Below, in pieces: positions 16,964 to 25,865 of a stretch of DNA of 64,000 nucleotides. The notes beneath the pieces were generated by a model. It had not been told where the DNA came from. It was given only the letters and a program-made list of their open reading frames with translations, and searched no databases. Location: contig NZ_FNOJ01000007.1 in the NCBI RefSeq assembly GCF_900107035.1, positions 62,001-126,000 of the forward strand, read 5' to 3'. This stretch comes from Alicyclobacillus hesperidum. Its GTDB lineage: Bacteria; Bacillota; Bacilli; Alicyclobacillales; Alicyclobacillaceae. A program made the translations under genes and the position numbers. Position 1 is the first letter of the stretch. Each line of letters starts with the position of its first letter.

Positions 16964-18073
16964 TCACAACCAGCGCCATGGATCAACGGCAACAGGTGCC
17001 GTCTTCACGGTAACACGACTGCCTAGCGCGGCCTGTAACCGTGTTGCAACCTCCTCGCATACCGGCGCTTCCAACGCCGCGTGAGGCATATCGATCACGG
17101 CAATACCATCGTGCACTGCATCGGCCGCCTGATGATGTGAGATGTCCGCCGTGACCAATACGTCCGCCCCTGCCATCAAAGCCTTGCCTATCCAACCGCT
17201 GCCCGATCCGCCAAGCACCGCTACAGTTTTGACACTTCGTCCCGGATCTCCCGCGTAGCGCACGTGAGGAAGGCCAAATGCAAGACGAGCGCGATCGGCA
17301 AACTCGGCAAGGGTCTGTGTAACCGATAGTTGTCCGATGCGCCCGATTCCAAAGGAAGCCCCAGGCAAGGCGAGATCGAACACGTCGTAGGCGACTTCTT
17401 CATAGGGGTGCACAGCCAACATGGAAGAAACTACTTCTCCGAGAAGGTGCTCTGGAACGACCGTTTCCAGGCGCACTTCCGAGACCAGTTCCAATTTCCC
17501 CGCCTCACCAATGTATGGATGGGTATCATCGCCAGGCACAAACGAACCCGTTCCTGGCGCAGCAAACGTACAGTGAGAGTAATTCCCGATGTGCCCAGCT
17601 CCTTTGTCGCAAAGGGCCTGCCGTACAGCCTCGACGCTCGCTGCAGGCGTGTAAACGACCAACTTCTTGAGTCGAGTCCGGTACGTGATATCGAGCGGCT
17701 CTTGGTCGACAAGATCAAGCCTTTTTGCGATCACGTCATTGACTCCTCCTGGAGCCACATCGAGGTTGGTATGAGCCGCAAAGACGGAGATACGATGCGC
17801 CACGAGCTCCGCGATGGCTCGTTGCCGTGGCTGCGACCAGTCGACTTGCGAAAGAGGTCGATACAGCGGTGCGTGATGAGTGACCACCATGTCGACGCCT
17901 TCTGCAACCGCACGTGTGACCAGTTCGGGTGTCACCTCCAAGGCTACCCAGAGGCGTTTGACGACGGCGTTTGGGTCTCCTAGCTGCAGTCCGATTCGGT
18001 CATCCGCCAGTGCCAAGTGTTTCGGTGCAATCCGCTCCATCTCCCGTATGACGTCAGAAACGCGTATATCCAT
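16964..18073 (-). CDS. yqfO: Nif3-like dinuclear metal centre protein
   Basis: This 369-residue protein belongs to the widely conserved Nif3/YqfO family. The metal-binding histidines lie in VVTHHAPLY and FAAHTNLD, and a second set (VLVTADISHH) lies near the C-terminus. The insert domain between about 130 and 240 is of the YqfO/CutA-like type. The biochemical role is unsettled; GTP cyclohydrolase-like activity has been proposed for relatives. ATG 18073 overlaps the trmK stop by one base, and GGAGGAAATTACGTG precedes it. Confidence 0.92.
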   Translation of the reverse strand: MDIRVSDVIREMERIAPKHLALADDRIGLQLGDPNAVVKRLWVALEVTPELVTRAVAEGVDMVVTHHAPLYRPLSQVDWSQPRQRAIAELVAHRISVFAAHTNLDVAPGGVNDVIAKRLDLVDQEPLDITYRTRLKKLVVYTPAASVEAVRQALCDKGAGHIGNYSHCTFAAPGTGSFVPGDDTHPYIGEAGKLELVSEVRLETVVPEHLLGEVVSSMLAVHPYEEVAYDVFDLALPGASFGIGRIGQLSVTQTLAEFADRARLAFGLPHVRYAGDPGRSVKTVAVLGGSGSGWIGKALMAGADVLVTADISHHQAADAVHDGIAVIDMPHAALEAPVCEEVATRLQAALGSRVTVKTAPVAVDPWRWL

Positions 18074-18837
18074 CACGTAATTTCCTCCATCTGTCGAAGC
18101 CACGATTCCAACATGCGTATCGAATGGCTTAGTTGAAACTGTCTATCGGTGTAATCCGAAGCGTCATCAGGCAATCTCGACAACACCCAACGTAAGCGCT
18201 CAAGGTCCATCGAGGCCCGCCGTGGGGCGAGTGGGTGGCGCGAGCGGACAATCATCGGCCCGTACGTGTACAAAAAGTGACGGGCTGCGGCCGCTGAAGC
18301 TTCGGTCAAAAACCTCGGCAACGCAGCCGATGCATACGCAGGATCTGGATCATCCTTCGGCTCCGCCGCAATGATTTCATACAGCTTGTCCCCTTCGGCG
18401 ACCAATGTTTCGGCCACGATGTGAAAACCGAGGTCGTACAATGTCGAGCGTACCAAGTGTCCCGCGTTCATCGGCTGCAGTACGATGCGCTTAGCCGCTT
18501 TTGCGACAGGCTCGCCCGCCCGCAGCAGTTGGGCATGGACATGTCCACCAATGCCAGCGGATACGATCACGTCGGCCTCTCCTCGTTCGATGGGCGCAAG
18601 GCCGTCGCCATGCCGTAACGAGATTTGCGTGGTCAAGCGATGTAAAGCGACGTTGGTACGAGCGCGTTCGAGCGGCCCCGTGCGCAAATCGGTCGCAATC
18701 GCCCGTTGAGCCAACGCATGCTCAATGGCGTAAATCGGTAAATTGGCGTGATCCGTGCCGATATCGGCCAACACTGCACATGGCAAAGCATAGTCCGCAA
18801 CTTGTTGAAGTCGCGGTGACAAACGTAGTTCAGACAT
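18073..18837 (-). CDS. trmK: tRNA (adenine(22)-N1)-methyltransferase
   Basis: TrmK (YqfN) methylates N1 of A22 in bacterial tRNAs using S-adenosylmethionine. The 254-residue product has the SAM-binding motif LADIGTDHANLPIYA and the family segment VSAGIGGHVHAQLL. The family C-terminal helical region follows (SIRMLESWLRQM). It is placed after sigA and overlaps yqfO, as in other bacilli. Confidence 0.93.
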   Translation of the reverse strand: MSELRLSPRLQQVADYALPCAVLADIGTDHANLPIYAIEHALAQRAIATDLRTGPLERARTNVALHRLTTQISLRHGDGLAPIERGEADVIVSAGIGGHVHAQLLRAGEPVAKAAKRIVLQPMNAGHLVRSTLYDLGFHIVAETLVAEGDKLYEIIAAEPKDDPDPAYASAALPRFLTEASAAAARHFLYTYGPMIVRSRHPLAPRRASMDLERLRWVLSRLPDDASDYTDRQFQLSHSIRMLESWLRQMEEIT

Positions 18838-18870
18838 ACTCCACTCCAGTTTCGACGATCTGCCGGATCG

Positions 18871-19506
18871 TCACGAATTCCAAAACGGCGCTTCGCGCCC
18901 TCGTAAAGTATATTGGATATGCGCGAATACCTCACGCGTCGCGGCGCGAAATTCCTGACGGCTTGATGGCGCTCCGCACCCACTCGCTTCGATGCCGAGA
19001 GTGCGCGCGACCGCCAGCGCGCGCGGCAAATGATAATCCGACGTAACGATAACAGCACTCCGGTACCGCAGTCTTTCCATCAAGGCCTGGCTATTCTTCA
19101 AGTTTTCCCATGTGTTGCTGGACCAGCGCTCCTCGTGAATCAACTGTGGAGGTACACCATTCATGATCAAAAACCGCTTCATGGACGACGATTCGCTCAC
19201 CGTCTCGTCATCGCCGCGACCACCGCTGACGATAAACGCCCGAATATAACCATGTCGGTAAAGGTGTAGTGCCGCGCGCAACCGAGACAGAAGTGGCTTA
19301 CTCGGGCGGTAGCCATCCGTATACGCACCCAACACGATACCGACGTCGCTTGGCACTGGACGCTCGCGCAAACCCTCGCGACGCAAATGTTGTGCAAACC
19401 GCTCAATAAAGATCGAAGTGCCGCACAGTGCGATCACGAGCGCAAACAGCGCGAACGAAATCCAGACGAGCACACCACTCACCGCCCCGCGAGGTGAACA
19501 TGACAA
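18871..19506 (-). CDS. YdcF/SanA-like DUF218 protein
   Basis: This 211-residue protein has one N-terminal transmembrane segment (about 13-33) and an extracytoplasmic DUF218 domain. The domain begins DVGIVLGAYTDGYRPS and contains AFIVSGGRGDDE, ESSSMKRFLIMNGVP and VIVTSDYHLPRA, all family hallmarks. Relatives are linked to envelope integrity and possibly peptidoglycan or lipid carrier metabolism; the reaction is unknown. The start is uncertain: TTG 19506 follows GGAAGGGAG, while a longer frame would run into the sigA terminator. Confidence 0.8.
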   Translation of the reverse strand: MSCSPRGAVSGVLVWISFALFALVIALCGTSIFIERFAQHLRREGLRERPVPSDVGIVLGAYTDGYRPSKPLLSRLRAALHLYRHGYIRAFIVSGGRGDDETVSESSSMKRFLIMNGVPPQLIHEERWSSNTWENLKNSQALMERLRYRSAVIVTSDYHLPRALAVARTLGIEASGCGAPSSRQEFRAATREVFAHIQYTLRGREAPFWNS

Positions 19507-19566
19507 AGTCTCCCTTCCACCATACGCAGAGGGGTGTCGCTCTAGACCGAACGGCAAGATTGAAAT

Positions 19567-19613
19567 GCAAAACAGGCTGTTCCCCGGTTCAAACGGGATA
19601 CAAACAGCCTGTT
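19567..19613 (-). terminator. Terminator of the dnaG-sigA operon
   Basis: On the minus strand AACAGGCTGTTT pairs with GGAACAGCCTGTT around a loop, followed by TTTTGCATTT. It lies about 25 bases after the sigA stop codon. Confidence 0.85.
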
Positions 19614-19635
19614 GATCTGCATGCAGGTTACAAAC

Positions 19636-20751
19636 TCATTCTAGGAAATCCTTCAACCGCTTGCTGCGACTTGGATGCCGTAGTTTGCGGAGTGCTTTCG
19701 CTTCGATCTGGCGGATGCGTTCACGCGTAACGCCAAACACCTTACCGACTTCTTCGAGTGTTCGTGTACGGCCATCATCTAATCCGAAACGCAGGCGCAA
19801 AACATTTTCTTCGCGTTCCGTCAACGTATCGAGAACATCTTCCAATTGTTCTTTCAACAATTCATAAGCAGCGGCATCGGCCGGTGCAGGGGCTTCGTCA
19901 TCCGGGATAAAGTCCCCCAGGTGGGAATCGTCCTCCTCACCGATAGGCGTTTCCAGGGAGACAGGCTCTTGAGCAATCTTTTGAATCTCCCGCACCTTAT
20001 CAGGAGTCAGGTCCATCTCTGCGGCAATTTCCTCTGCAGTCGGTTCTCTCCCGAGTTCCTGTAGCAATTGACGCGAAACGCGAATCAATTTATTGATGGT
20101 CTCCACCATATGCACGGGAATGCGGATGGTTCGTGCCTGGTCGGCAATCGCACGCGTGATGGCCTGGCGTATCCACCATGTCGCATATGTGCTGAACTTA
20201 TAACCCTTGCGGTAGTCAAACTTTTCAACCGCCTTGATCAGGCCTAAGTTGCCCTCCTGAATGAGGTCGAGGAACAACATGCCGCGCCCTACGTAGCGCT
20301 TTGCAATGCTTACGACAAGACGGAGATTGGCTTCGGCCAACCGGCGTTTTGCCTCTTCGTCGCCGGCTTCAATTCGCTTTGCCAATTCAATTTCTTCTTG
20401 GGCCGACAAAAGCGGTACGCGGCCAATTTCTTTTAGATACATGCGAACCGGATCGGAAATCTTGACACCCGGAGGCATGGAAAGATCATGCAAATCATAA
20501 TCCTCTTCGCCGCCGTCCTGTTGGCTTGGATCCCCGTCTCGCTCGTTTACGACATCGATACCTTGTTCTGCAAGATGTTCAAAAAAGTCGTCCAAGGCAT
20601 CCGTGTCTTGATCAAACTGCGCCAATCGGTCCGAAATTTCTTCATATGTCAACGAGCCTTGCTTTTTCCCTAGCTCCACCAGTTGCTGTTTTGCAGCCTG
20701 AAGGGTCAGTCCCTGATCTTCCTCGCGGACTTCATCTTTTGCCTTCGCCAT
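19636..20751 (-). CDS. sigA: Principal sigma factor SigA (RpoD)
   Basis: This vegetative sigma factor recognises TTGACA/TATAAT promoters. The 371-residue protein starts with region 1.1 (about 1-80). Region 1.2 begins at [11 protein letters not shown], region 2 covers [37 protein letters not shown] and [15 protein letters not shown], and region 3 is [20 protein letters not shown]. Region 4 ends with [20 protein letters not shown]. The ATG follows AAAGGAGG. It lies 26 bases after dnaG, as in the sigA operon of bacilli. Confidence 0.98.
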   Translation of the reverse strand: MAKAKDEVREEDQGLTLQAAKQQLVELGKKQGSLTYEEISDRLAQFDQDTDALDDFFEHLAEQGIDVVNERDGDPSQQDGGEEDYDLHDLSMPPGVKISDPVRMYLKEIGRVPLLSAQEEIELAKRIEAGDEEAKRRLAEANLRLVVSIAKRYVGRGMLFLDLIQEGNLGLIKAVEKFDYRKGYKFSTYATWWIRQAITRAIADQARTIRIPVHMVETINKLIRVSRQLLQELGREPTAEEIAAEMDLTPDKVREIQKIAQEPVSLETPIGEEDDSHLGDFIPDDEAPAPADAAAYELLKEQLEDVLDTLTEREENVLRLRFGLDDGRTRTLEEVGKVFGVTRERIRQIEAKALRKLRHPSRSKRLKDFLE

Positions 20752-20777
20752 AGTTCCCCGCCTCCTTTACCCCAAGG

Positions 20778-22589
20778 TCACTCCGCGTGAATCGCTCGGG
20801 GCTGCTTCAATGTTGCAATCTGGTCCTGGATCTGTTCCACTTGCAACTTTATCTCTGTGGATCTTTCTTCATCGCCGCCGGCTTCCGCTTCAATCCATTG
20901 ACGAAGCAGACTTCTGTGCAGCTGTTCAAGCCGATGCAATTCTAACGCACGCAGATAATCGTCCAACAAGGCCGTGGAAAACTCGGGCACTTCGTAAAAG
21001 AACAATGACGAGGCAAAGTGAGCCAACGACTCATCCTCCAGTTGATCTACGAAGGCAGACGGCGAACCGTCCGGATTCTCCAAACGCCATGCGTACAAAT
21101 TGGATAACAAGGCAGTCTGTACCGGCTCAGCCAATTCGGTGAGCCCCTTCTCCATCAGATACTCGGCTGCCTCACGACTAAACAGCACTGCCTGCAATAG
21201 CCTTATACTCGCCTGTTGATCCGCACGCGCCAACGGCTGTGCCACCGTCTTCGAACCGCTCGTTTCCCGTCCGAAAGTACGACGCTTAGATTGTTTCGAG
21301 AAGGTTCGCAGTTCCTCCTTCAATGTTTCGACAGAGAGGTTAAATTCCTGTGACAAATTTCGCAACTCGTACTCCTGCTCGACCGGCGTCGCCCGCTCGG
21401 CAAGAATCCTCAACGCCTGACGAACAAACTCGGTCCGCCCGACCGCACTCACCAACTGTGCGCCTTGTCTCAATTCATCGAGCAAAAATTGCACGACCGA
21501 CAGTGTGTTCCGATTCAACAAACGTGCAAATGCCGTAGCGCCGTTCGCTCGAATGTATTCATCCGGATCCATGCCATCTGGTATTCGCAACACGAGCGGT
21601 GAGATACCGACGCCCTCCAGAATGTCGATTGCCCGCACGGTCGCCTTGCGTCCCGCCTGGTCTCCGTCGTACGCGATCACGACTTTATCACAGTCTGCCT
21701 TGAGCAGATGCGCCTGCTCCTCGGTCAACGACGTCCCCAAGGTCGCCACGCCATGTTCGATGCCCGCCTGCTGTACCGCAATGACGTCCATATAGCCTTC
21801 GAGCAACAGTGCCTGCTTCTCTTTGCGAATGGCCTTGCGCGCAAGATGGTAATGAAACAACAGCTGACTCTTGTGGAACAGCTCATACTCGGGCGAGTTC
21901 AAGTACTTGGGCTTTACGCCTTCATCCATCGCTCTCCCGCCAAACGCGACAACCCGTCCTTTGCGGTCCGCAATCGGGATCATGACCCGTCCCCGAAAAC
22001 GGTCGGTCACGGCCGACCCAAGTTCGACAGCCAAACCGCACTCGAGTAACTCCGATTCCGAGAAGCCTTTTCGTTTCAAAAATGGAATCAGCACATTGCC
22101 GGGCTTGGGCGCAAAACCCAATTGATAAGACATGATGGTTGTTCGGGAAATTCCTCGCGAAAGCAAGTAATTCAGGGCTTGCACACCAGCATCTGTATTC
22201 ATTAGAATGTGGTTGAACACTTTTGCAGCCAGAGCATGAGCTTCGCGAAAGCGTTCCAACTTTGGATTCGATGCAGTGCGCCCGACGCCAAAATGTGCAG
22301 GCAAAGCAATGCCCTGCCGCTCAGCGAGATAAGCAACAGCTTCAGCAAACGGCAAGCCCTCGATATCCATGATGAAGCGAAATACGGTACCACCGGCTCC
22401 GCACCCAAAACAGTGATACATTTGTCGTTCAGGTGACACAGAAAATGAAGGAGTACGTTCGTTATGAAACGGACAAAGTCCTGTCAAAGAGCGCCCGTTT
22501 TTTCGCAATTGGACATACTCGCTGACCACTTCCACGATGTCAACCTGTTGACGCAGCGACTCTAGGAACGAATCGGGTACGTTCACCAC
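20778..22589 (-). CDS. dnaG: DNA primase
   Basis: DnaG makes RNA primers for Okazaki fragments. The 603-residue protein has an N-terminal zinc finger (Cys39, His42, Cys60, Cys63 in CPFH...CFGC), a TOPRIM core (LLLEGYMDVIAVQQAG and VIAYDGDQAGRKA), and a C-terminal helicase-binding region. It starts GTG-GTG after GGGGGTG. A candidate sigma-H promoter lies 70-95 bases upstream. Confidence 0.97.
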   Translation of the reverse strand: MVNVPDSFLESLRQQVDIVEVVSEYVQLRKNGRSLTGLCPFHNERTPSFSVSPERQMYHCFGCGAGGTVFRFIMDIEGLPFAEAVAYLAERQGIALPAHFGVGRTASNPKLERFREAHALAAKVFNHILMNTDAGVQALNYLLSRGISRTTIMSYQLGFAPKPGNVLIPFLKRKGFSESELLECGLAVELGSAVTDRFRGRVMIPIADRKGRVVAFGGRAMDEGVKPKYLNSPEYELFHKSQLLFHYHLARKAIRKEKQALLLEGYMDVIAVQQAGIEHGVATLGTSLTEEQAHLLKADCDKVVIAYDGDQAGRKATVRAIDILEGVGISPLVLRIPDGMDPDEYIRANGATAFARLLNRNTLSVVQFLLDELRQGAQLVSAVGRTEFVRQALRILAERATPVEQEYELRNLSQEFNLSVETLKEELRTFSKQSKRRTFGRETSGSKTVAQPLARADQQASIRLLQAVLFSREAAEYLMEKGLTELAEPVQTALLSNLYAWRLENPDGSPSAFVDQLEDESLAHFASSLFFYEVPEFSTALLDDYLRALELHRLEQLHRSLLRQWIEAEAGGDEERSTEIKLQVEQIQDQIATLKQPRAIHAE

Positions 22590-22892
22590 GGCACCCCCAA
22601 TTCGGTGCGACCGGAATTCGGTACGTCGAATGTTCCTTGCCTTACGGCTTATATACAGTTATTCTACAAAGTAAGACACTTTCCTCCTATCTGATCAAAG
22701 TTTATCGTTGCCAAACTGGATATCGGCAGGACACCTCTTTATGGCGCGACGAACGACGATGTCCGTTCGCGTTCAAGACAAACCTAGTATCGACGCATCG
22801 AGACAAATTTATCCTCTTGGATGTCCCGCAATCAGTGTATGGTTTGACAAATCCACTTATGTGTGCAATGTCACCGATTTTCGCTTTTGTTA
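22590..22892. other. 303-bp gap between recO and dnaG
   Basis: No gene is seen. In B. subtilis this interval holds glyQS, ccpN and other genes, which are absent here. The dnaG-proximal end contains a candidate sigma-H promoter (22661-22685). No T-box or other structured leader was recognised. Confidence 0.6.
22661..22685 (-). promoter_or_regulatory. Candidate sigma-H promoter for dnaG-sigA
   Basis: On the minus strand AGGAAAG (22685-22679) and AGAAT (22665-22661) are separated by 13 bases, close to the sigma-H pattern AGGAnnT-N13/14-GAAT. In B. subtilis a sigma-H promoter drives sigA early in sporulation. The match is partial. Confidence 0.4.
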
Positions 22893-23660
22893 TCAATCAA
22901 ATCGCAAAGACTGGACAATTTGGTCAAGAACGTCTTTCGCTCGGCCATGCAAACCTGCAAACTCGCGCAGTTGATGTGAAAGAATGGTGTCCAGTGCGCG
23001 CCGCGTCGGCGGTGAAACCTCAATTCGGCCCAATCGACGCACGTCCACTTCTGTAAACACCGAAAGCAAACGCCCAGTTCGCTCTGGAACGACAAATTCC
23101 GCGGTCCTGTCCATGTCACTTCTGCATACACCACAGACCAGACCGCCCTCTTTCAGATGATAGGCAATTGGCGGTACAAGCGGTTGTGTACAGCGGATGC
23201 ACCGCCCCCAATCTGGGCTGGCGCCTAGCCAATTGCATATTTTCGCCTCGTACACGCGCGCCAGGAGATCAGGTGGTGTCTGATCGCGCAATTCCAGCGC
23301 AGCGAGCACCGCGCTGAATTGGTTGTACATAGCCGTCGGTGCATGCGGGCGCTCGGGCGTAGAAACAAGTGCGAGATCGCAAAAATAGGCGGCATACGCC
23401 GCCGCCTCGATATCCTCGTGCAGCCGTCGGCGGCTCGCCGTCAGCTGCACTTGTCGAATATCCCCCATCCCGTGACCTTGATATAGGAAATAAGTTCCCT
23501 CTGCGCACAAGCGCGTTCCGGCCGCCAAGCGACTCTGCGGTTTCAGTGCGCCTTTGGCCATCGCCGACACGAGACCGGACGGAGTCAACAGCGTGACGAT
23601 GGCACTATGTTCCCCGTAACGAACTGTTTTGACGACCACCGCGTCCGTGTTGTACAGCAA
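22893..23660 (-). CDS. recO: DNA repair protein RecO
   Basis: RecO loads RecA with RecR/RecF onto SSB-coated DNA. The 255-residue protein has an N-terminal OB fold (VVVKTVRYGEHSAIVTLLTP) and a zinc-binding pair CIRC...CGVC in the helical C-terminal part. TTG 23660 is chosen because it has GGAG five bases upstream and gives the usual family N-terminus; an in-frame TTG at 23678 is the alternative. It follows yqzL closely. Confidence 0.93.
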   Translation of the reverse strand: MLYNTDAVVVKTVRYGEHSAIVTLLTPSGLVSAMAKGALKPQSRLAAGTRLCAEGTYFLYQGHGMGDIRQVQLTASRRRLHEDIEAAAYAAYFCDLALVSTPERPHAPTAMYNQFSAVLAALELRDQTPPDLLARVYEAKICNWLGASPDWGRCIRCTQPLVPPIAYHLKEGGLVCGVCRSDMDRTAEFVVPERTGRLLSVFTEVDVRRLGRIEVSPPTRRALDTILSHQLREFAGLHGRAKDVLDQIVQSLRFD

Positions 23661-23687
23661 CTCTTCTCCAACTCCCAAAACCGGCTG

Positions 23688-23843
23688 TCAAGATGGTGGG
23701 AAATGCGATTCCTCTTCGAGCTCGACGTCGTTCGCCGCACGAACGTCGTCGCCTGTGAGATCCGCCTGCTCGCAGGCGCGGTACAACAAATACGCGTCGA
23801 TATCGCCTGTGAGCTCGAACATTTGCCACGTGATGTCACGCAA
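23688..23843 (-). CDS. yqzL: YqzL family small protein
   Basis: A 51-residue frame (MRDITWQMFELTGDIDAYLL...) matches the pattern of B. subtilis YqzL, which also lies between era and recO and carries a TW-x-x-F-x-x-TG-x-ID-x-YLL core. The tail is acidic (DVELEEESH). The function is unknown in the family. It begins with TTG, preceded by AAAGGAG, and ends 27 bases before the chosen recO start. Confidence 0.85.
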   Translation of the reverse strand: MRDITWQMFELTGDIDAYLLYRACEQADLTGDDVRAANDVELEEESHFPPS

Positions 23844-23936
23844 CAGGATCGTCTCCTTTCAAGCTCTCCTGGGCTGCATTTCCGAACGCTTTTAGTCTTC
23901 CGCGCAGGCCGCCTGCTATACCCTGTGAACTGGTCC

Positions 23937-24830
23937 TCAGACGTCCCCGTCAAAACCAAATTGGCGCAGTAACGCCGGGCGGTTGCGCCAATCGCGCTTG
24001 ACTTTCACCCACAACTCGAGATAGATCCGATTCCCAAGTAAGCCTTCGAGTTCGCGTCTGGCCATTTCGCCTACGCGCTTTAACATTTGACCCTGTTTCC
24101 CAATCAAAATGCCCTTTTGACTATCTCGTTCCGTGTAAATGGTCGCATGCACATGCAGGGTATCTGACGCCCGTCGTTCCATGTGCTCAATCGCCACCAT
24201 GACCGAGTGCGGCACTTCCTCGCGCGTCAACATCAATACCTTTTCACGGACGATCTCGCTGATGATAAAACTTTCCGGGTAATCTGTGACCATATCGTCC
24301 GGGTAGTATTTGGGCCCCTCTGGCAGGCGTTCCTCAATCAAGCTCGCGAGCAGATCCGTTTGCTCTTGCCGCAAAGCTGAGACCGGTACATACTCATCAA
24401 AGGAACGCAAGGCCTGAAAAGCTGCAATCCGCTCGAGAATCAGTCCCTTGTCGACTGCGTCCGTCTTGTTGATCACGAGAAAAACCGGTGTGCGCACGCC
24501 TTCCAACTGTTTGATGATCTCCTGTTCTGCCGCGTGCACGGGCGACGTGACGTCGACGACAAACAAGATTAGATCCACTTCGCCCAACGTCTGCAAAGCC
24601 ATATCTACCATCACTTCACCGAGACGGTGATGCGGCGTATGCACGCCTGGGGTATCAATAAAGATCATCTGCGCGGTTTCTGTCGTGCGCACGCCTCGAA
24701 TACGATTGCGCGTCGTCTGCGGCCGATTCGACATAATGGCAATCTTCTGACCAACCAGTGCGTTTAGCAAGGTCGATTTGCCGACATTGGGTCGGCCTAC
24801 AATCGCGACAAATCCCGACTTAAACGCCAT
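23937..24830 (-). CDS. era: GTPase Era
   Basis: Era is an essential GTPase that binds the 3' end of 16S rRNA during 30S assembly. The 297-residue protein has G1 GRPNVGKS, the switch region (NRPQTTRN), G3 DTPG and G4 NKTD. The C-terminal KH domain includes GKQGQMLKRVGEMARRELE. ATG 24830 lies just downstream of AAGGGGGAT inside the end of dgkA; an ATG six bases earlier is possible. Confidence 0.97.
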   Translation of the reverse strand: MAFKSGFVAIVGRPNVGKSTLLNALVGQKIAIMSNRPQTTRNRIRGVRTTETAQMIFIDTPGVHTPHHRLGEVMVDMALQTLGEVDLILFVVDVTSPVHAAEQEIIKQLEGVRTPVFLVINKTDAVDKGLILERIAAFQALRSFDEYVPVSALRQEQTDLLASLIEERLPEGPKYYPDDMVTDYPESFIISEIVREKVLMLTREEVPHSVMVAIEHMERRASDTLHVHATIYTERDSQKGILIGKQGQMLKRVGEMARRELEGLLGNRIYLELWVKVKRDWRNRPALLRQFGFDGDV

Positions 24831-25386
24831 GTTCATCCCCCTTTCGCCTGCGTTTGATCACAGTTCGCTGACGATATGGCCAACAACGAAACGCCCAGAC
24901 GACAATCAATCCAGCGACCACCATCCCTGCACCCGCTGGATGATGCCCCGTAAACAACCAAAAGTGCCAGGGCCACAAGCTTTCCACCAACCAGATGGCC
25001 AACGCGATCGCGCCCAGAGACACGCATGTCACCGCTCCGGATGCGACGTCTTTCGCAACCCCTGCGACGACATGGTGCTGCCACTGCGATGCGATGTCGA
25101 CGGCCAATTCGATGGCAGTATTGAACAACTCAGCGGCGAAAACACACATGGCGACGAACATCGTCAGGGCGACATCGCGCAAGGGCGGCCGCAACACGAG
25201 TTCGACAGCGCACAGCACGGTAAACAACCAGACATCGCGCTTGACGTTCTGTTCCGTGTGAAACGCGTACACCACACCCTGCAAACTGTACGCAACAGCC
25301 CGCGCAAATGGCTGCACGGCTTGCAACTCCGAATCGTGATGGTTGACTTCGTCCTCGCGCACGTCAATCGCCCCAATCTTTATCAA
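24820..25386 (-). CDS. dgkA: Undecaprenol kinase / diacylglycerol kinase family protein
   Basis: This small membrane kinase, expected to phosphorylate undecaprenol to recycle the lipid carrier for cell-wall synthesis, has 188 residues. Family motifs are EQNVKRDVWLF, AELFNTAIELAVD and AKDVASGAV, the latter two carrying catalytic and metal-binding acidic residues. It is longer than most relatives because of an extra N-terminal segment (about 25 residues) and a C-terminal hydrophobic extension. TTG 25386 overlaps the ybeY stop. Confidence 0.92.
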   Translation of the reverse strand: MIKIGAIDVREDEVNHHDSELQAVQPFARAVAYSLQGVVYAFHTEQNVKRDVWLFTVLCAVELVLRPPLRDVALTMFVAMCVFAAELFNTAIELAVDIASQWQHHVVAGVAKDVASGAVTCVSLGAIALAIWLVESLWPWHFWLFTGHHPAGAGMVVAGLIVVWAFRCWPYRQRTVIKRRRKGDEHGV

Positions 25387-25865
25387 CCGCGCGACAAACC
25401 GATGCCCTGCAGGATCTCTTCCTGCAGCGCAAACATTTCGCGTTCTTCCTCTGGTTCAGCGTGATCGTAACCGTTCAAGTGAAGAAAACCATGAACCAGT
25501 AAAAACGCCATCTCGCGTTCCAAAGAGTGGCCGTACGATTCGGCCTGCACTTTCGCCGTGTCGACGCTGACGACGATGTCGCCTAGCACAGGCAATTCGC
25601 CCTCAGGCTGCGGCGTTTCTTCGCCCTCGAGCATCGCAAACGATAGCACATCGGTCGGCCTGTCCACCTGGCGATATGTTCTGTTGAGCTCGTGAATCGT
25701 TTCATCGTCGACGAACAGTACGGATACCTCGCCTTCAATATCCAAGCGGTTGGCTGCTGCCTCCAGTACCCGTTGTACGAACGACTGCGGATCCTTCCCA
25801 GCCTCCGACCAAGGCCAGTCGACCTCGCATTCGACGCCTACGGCAAGGCGATGTTCCGCCGTCAT
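25383..25865 (-). CDS. ybeY: Endoribonuclease YbeY
   Basis: YbeY is a zinc metalloprotein needed for 16S rRNA 3' maturation and ribosome quality control. The 160-residue protein has the strictly conserved HGFLHLNGYDH motif (H-x3-H-x5-H) and the upstream segment RPTDVLSFAMLEG. It overlaps pgpH upstream and dgkA downstream by four bases each. Confidence 0.96.
   Translation of the reverse strand: MTAEHRLAVGVECEVDWPWSEAGKDPQSFVQRVLEAAANRLDIEGEVSVLFVDDETIHELNRTYRQVDRPTDVLSFAMLEGEETPQPEGELPVLGDIVVSVDTAKVQAESYGHSLEREMAFLLVHGFLHLNGYDHAEPEEEREMFALQEEILQGIGLSRG

Noticed and set aside
22897-23134. Minus-strand frame overlapping the recO 3' end
   Set aside because: It is out of frame with RecO and shows no family features; RecO explains the region.
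23585-23972. Frames of about 120 codons on both strands between recO and era
   Set aside because: They are compositional shadows; the real gene here is the 51-residue yqzL in a different frame.
24778-25464. Plus-strand reading frame of 228 codons
   Set aside because: Opposite dgkA, era and ybeY; no motif and no ribosome site.
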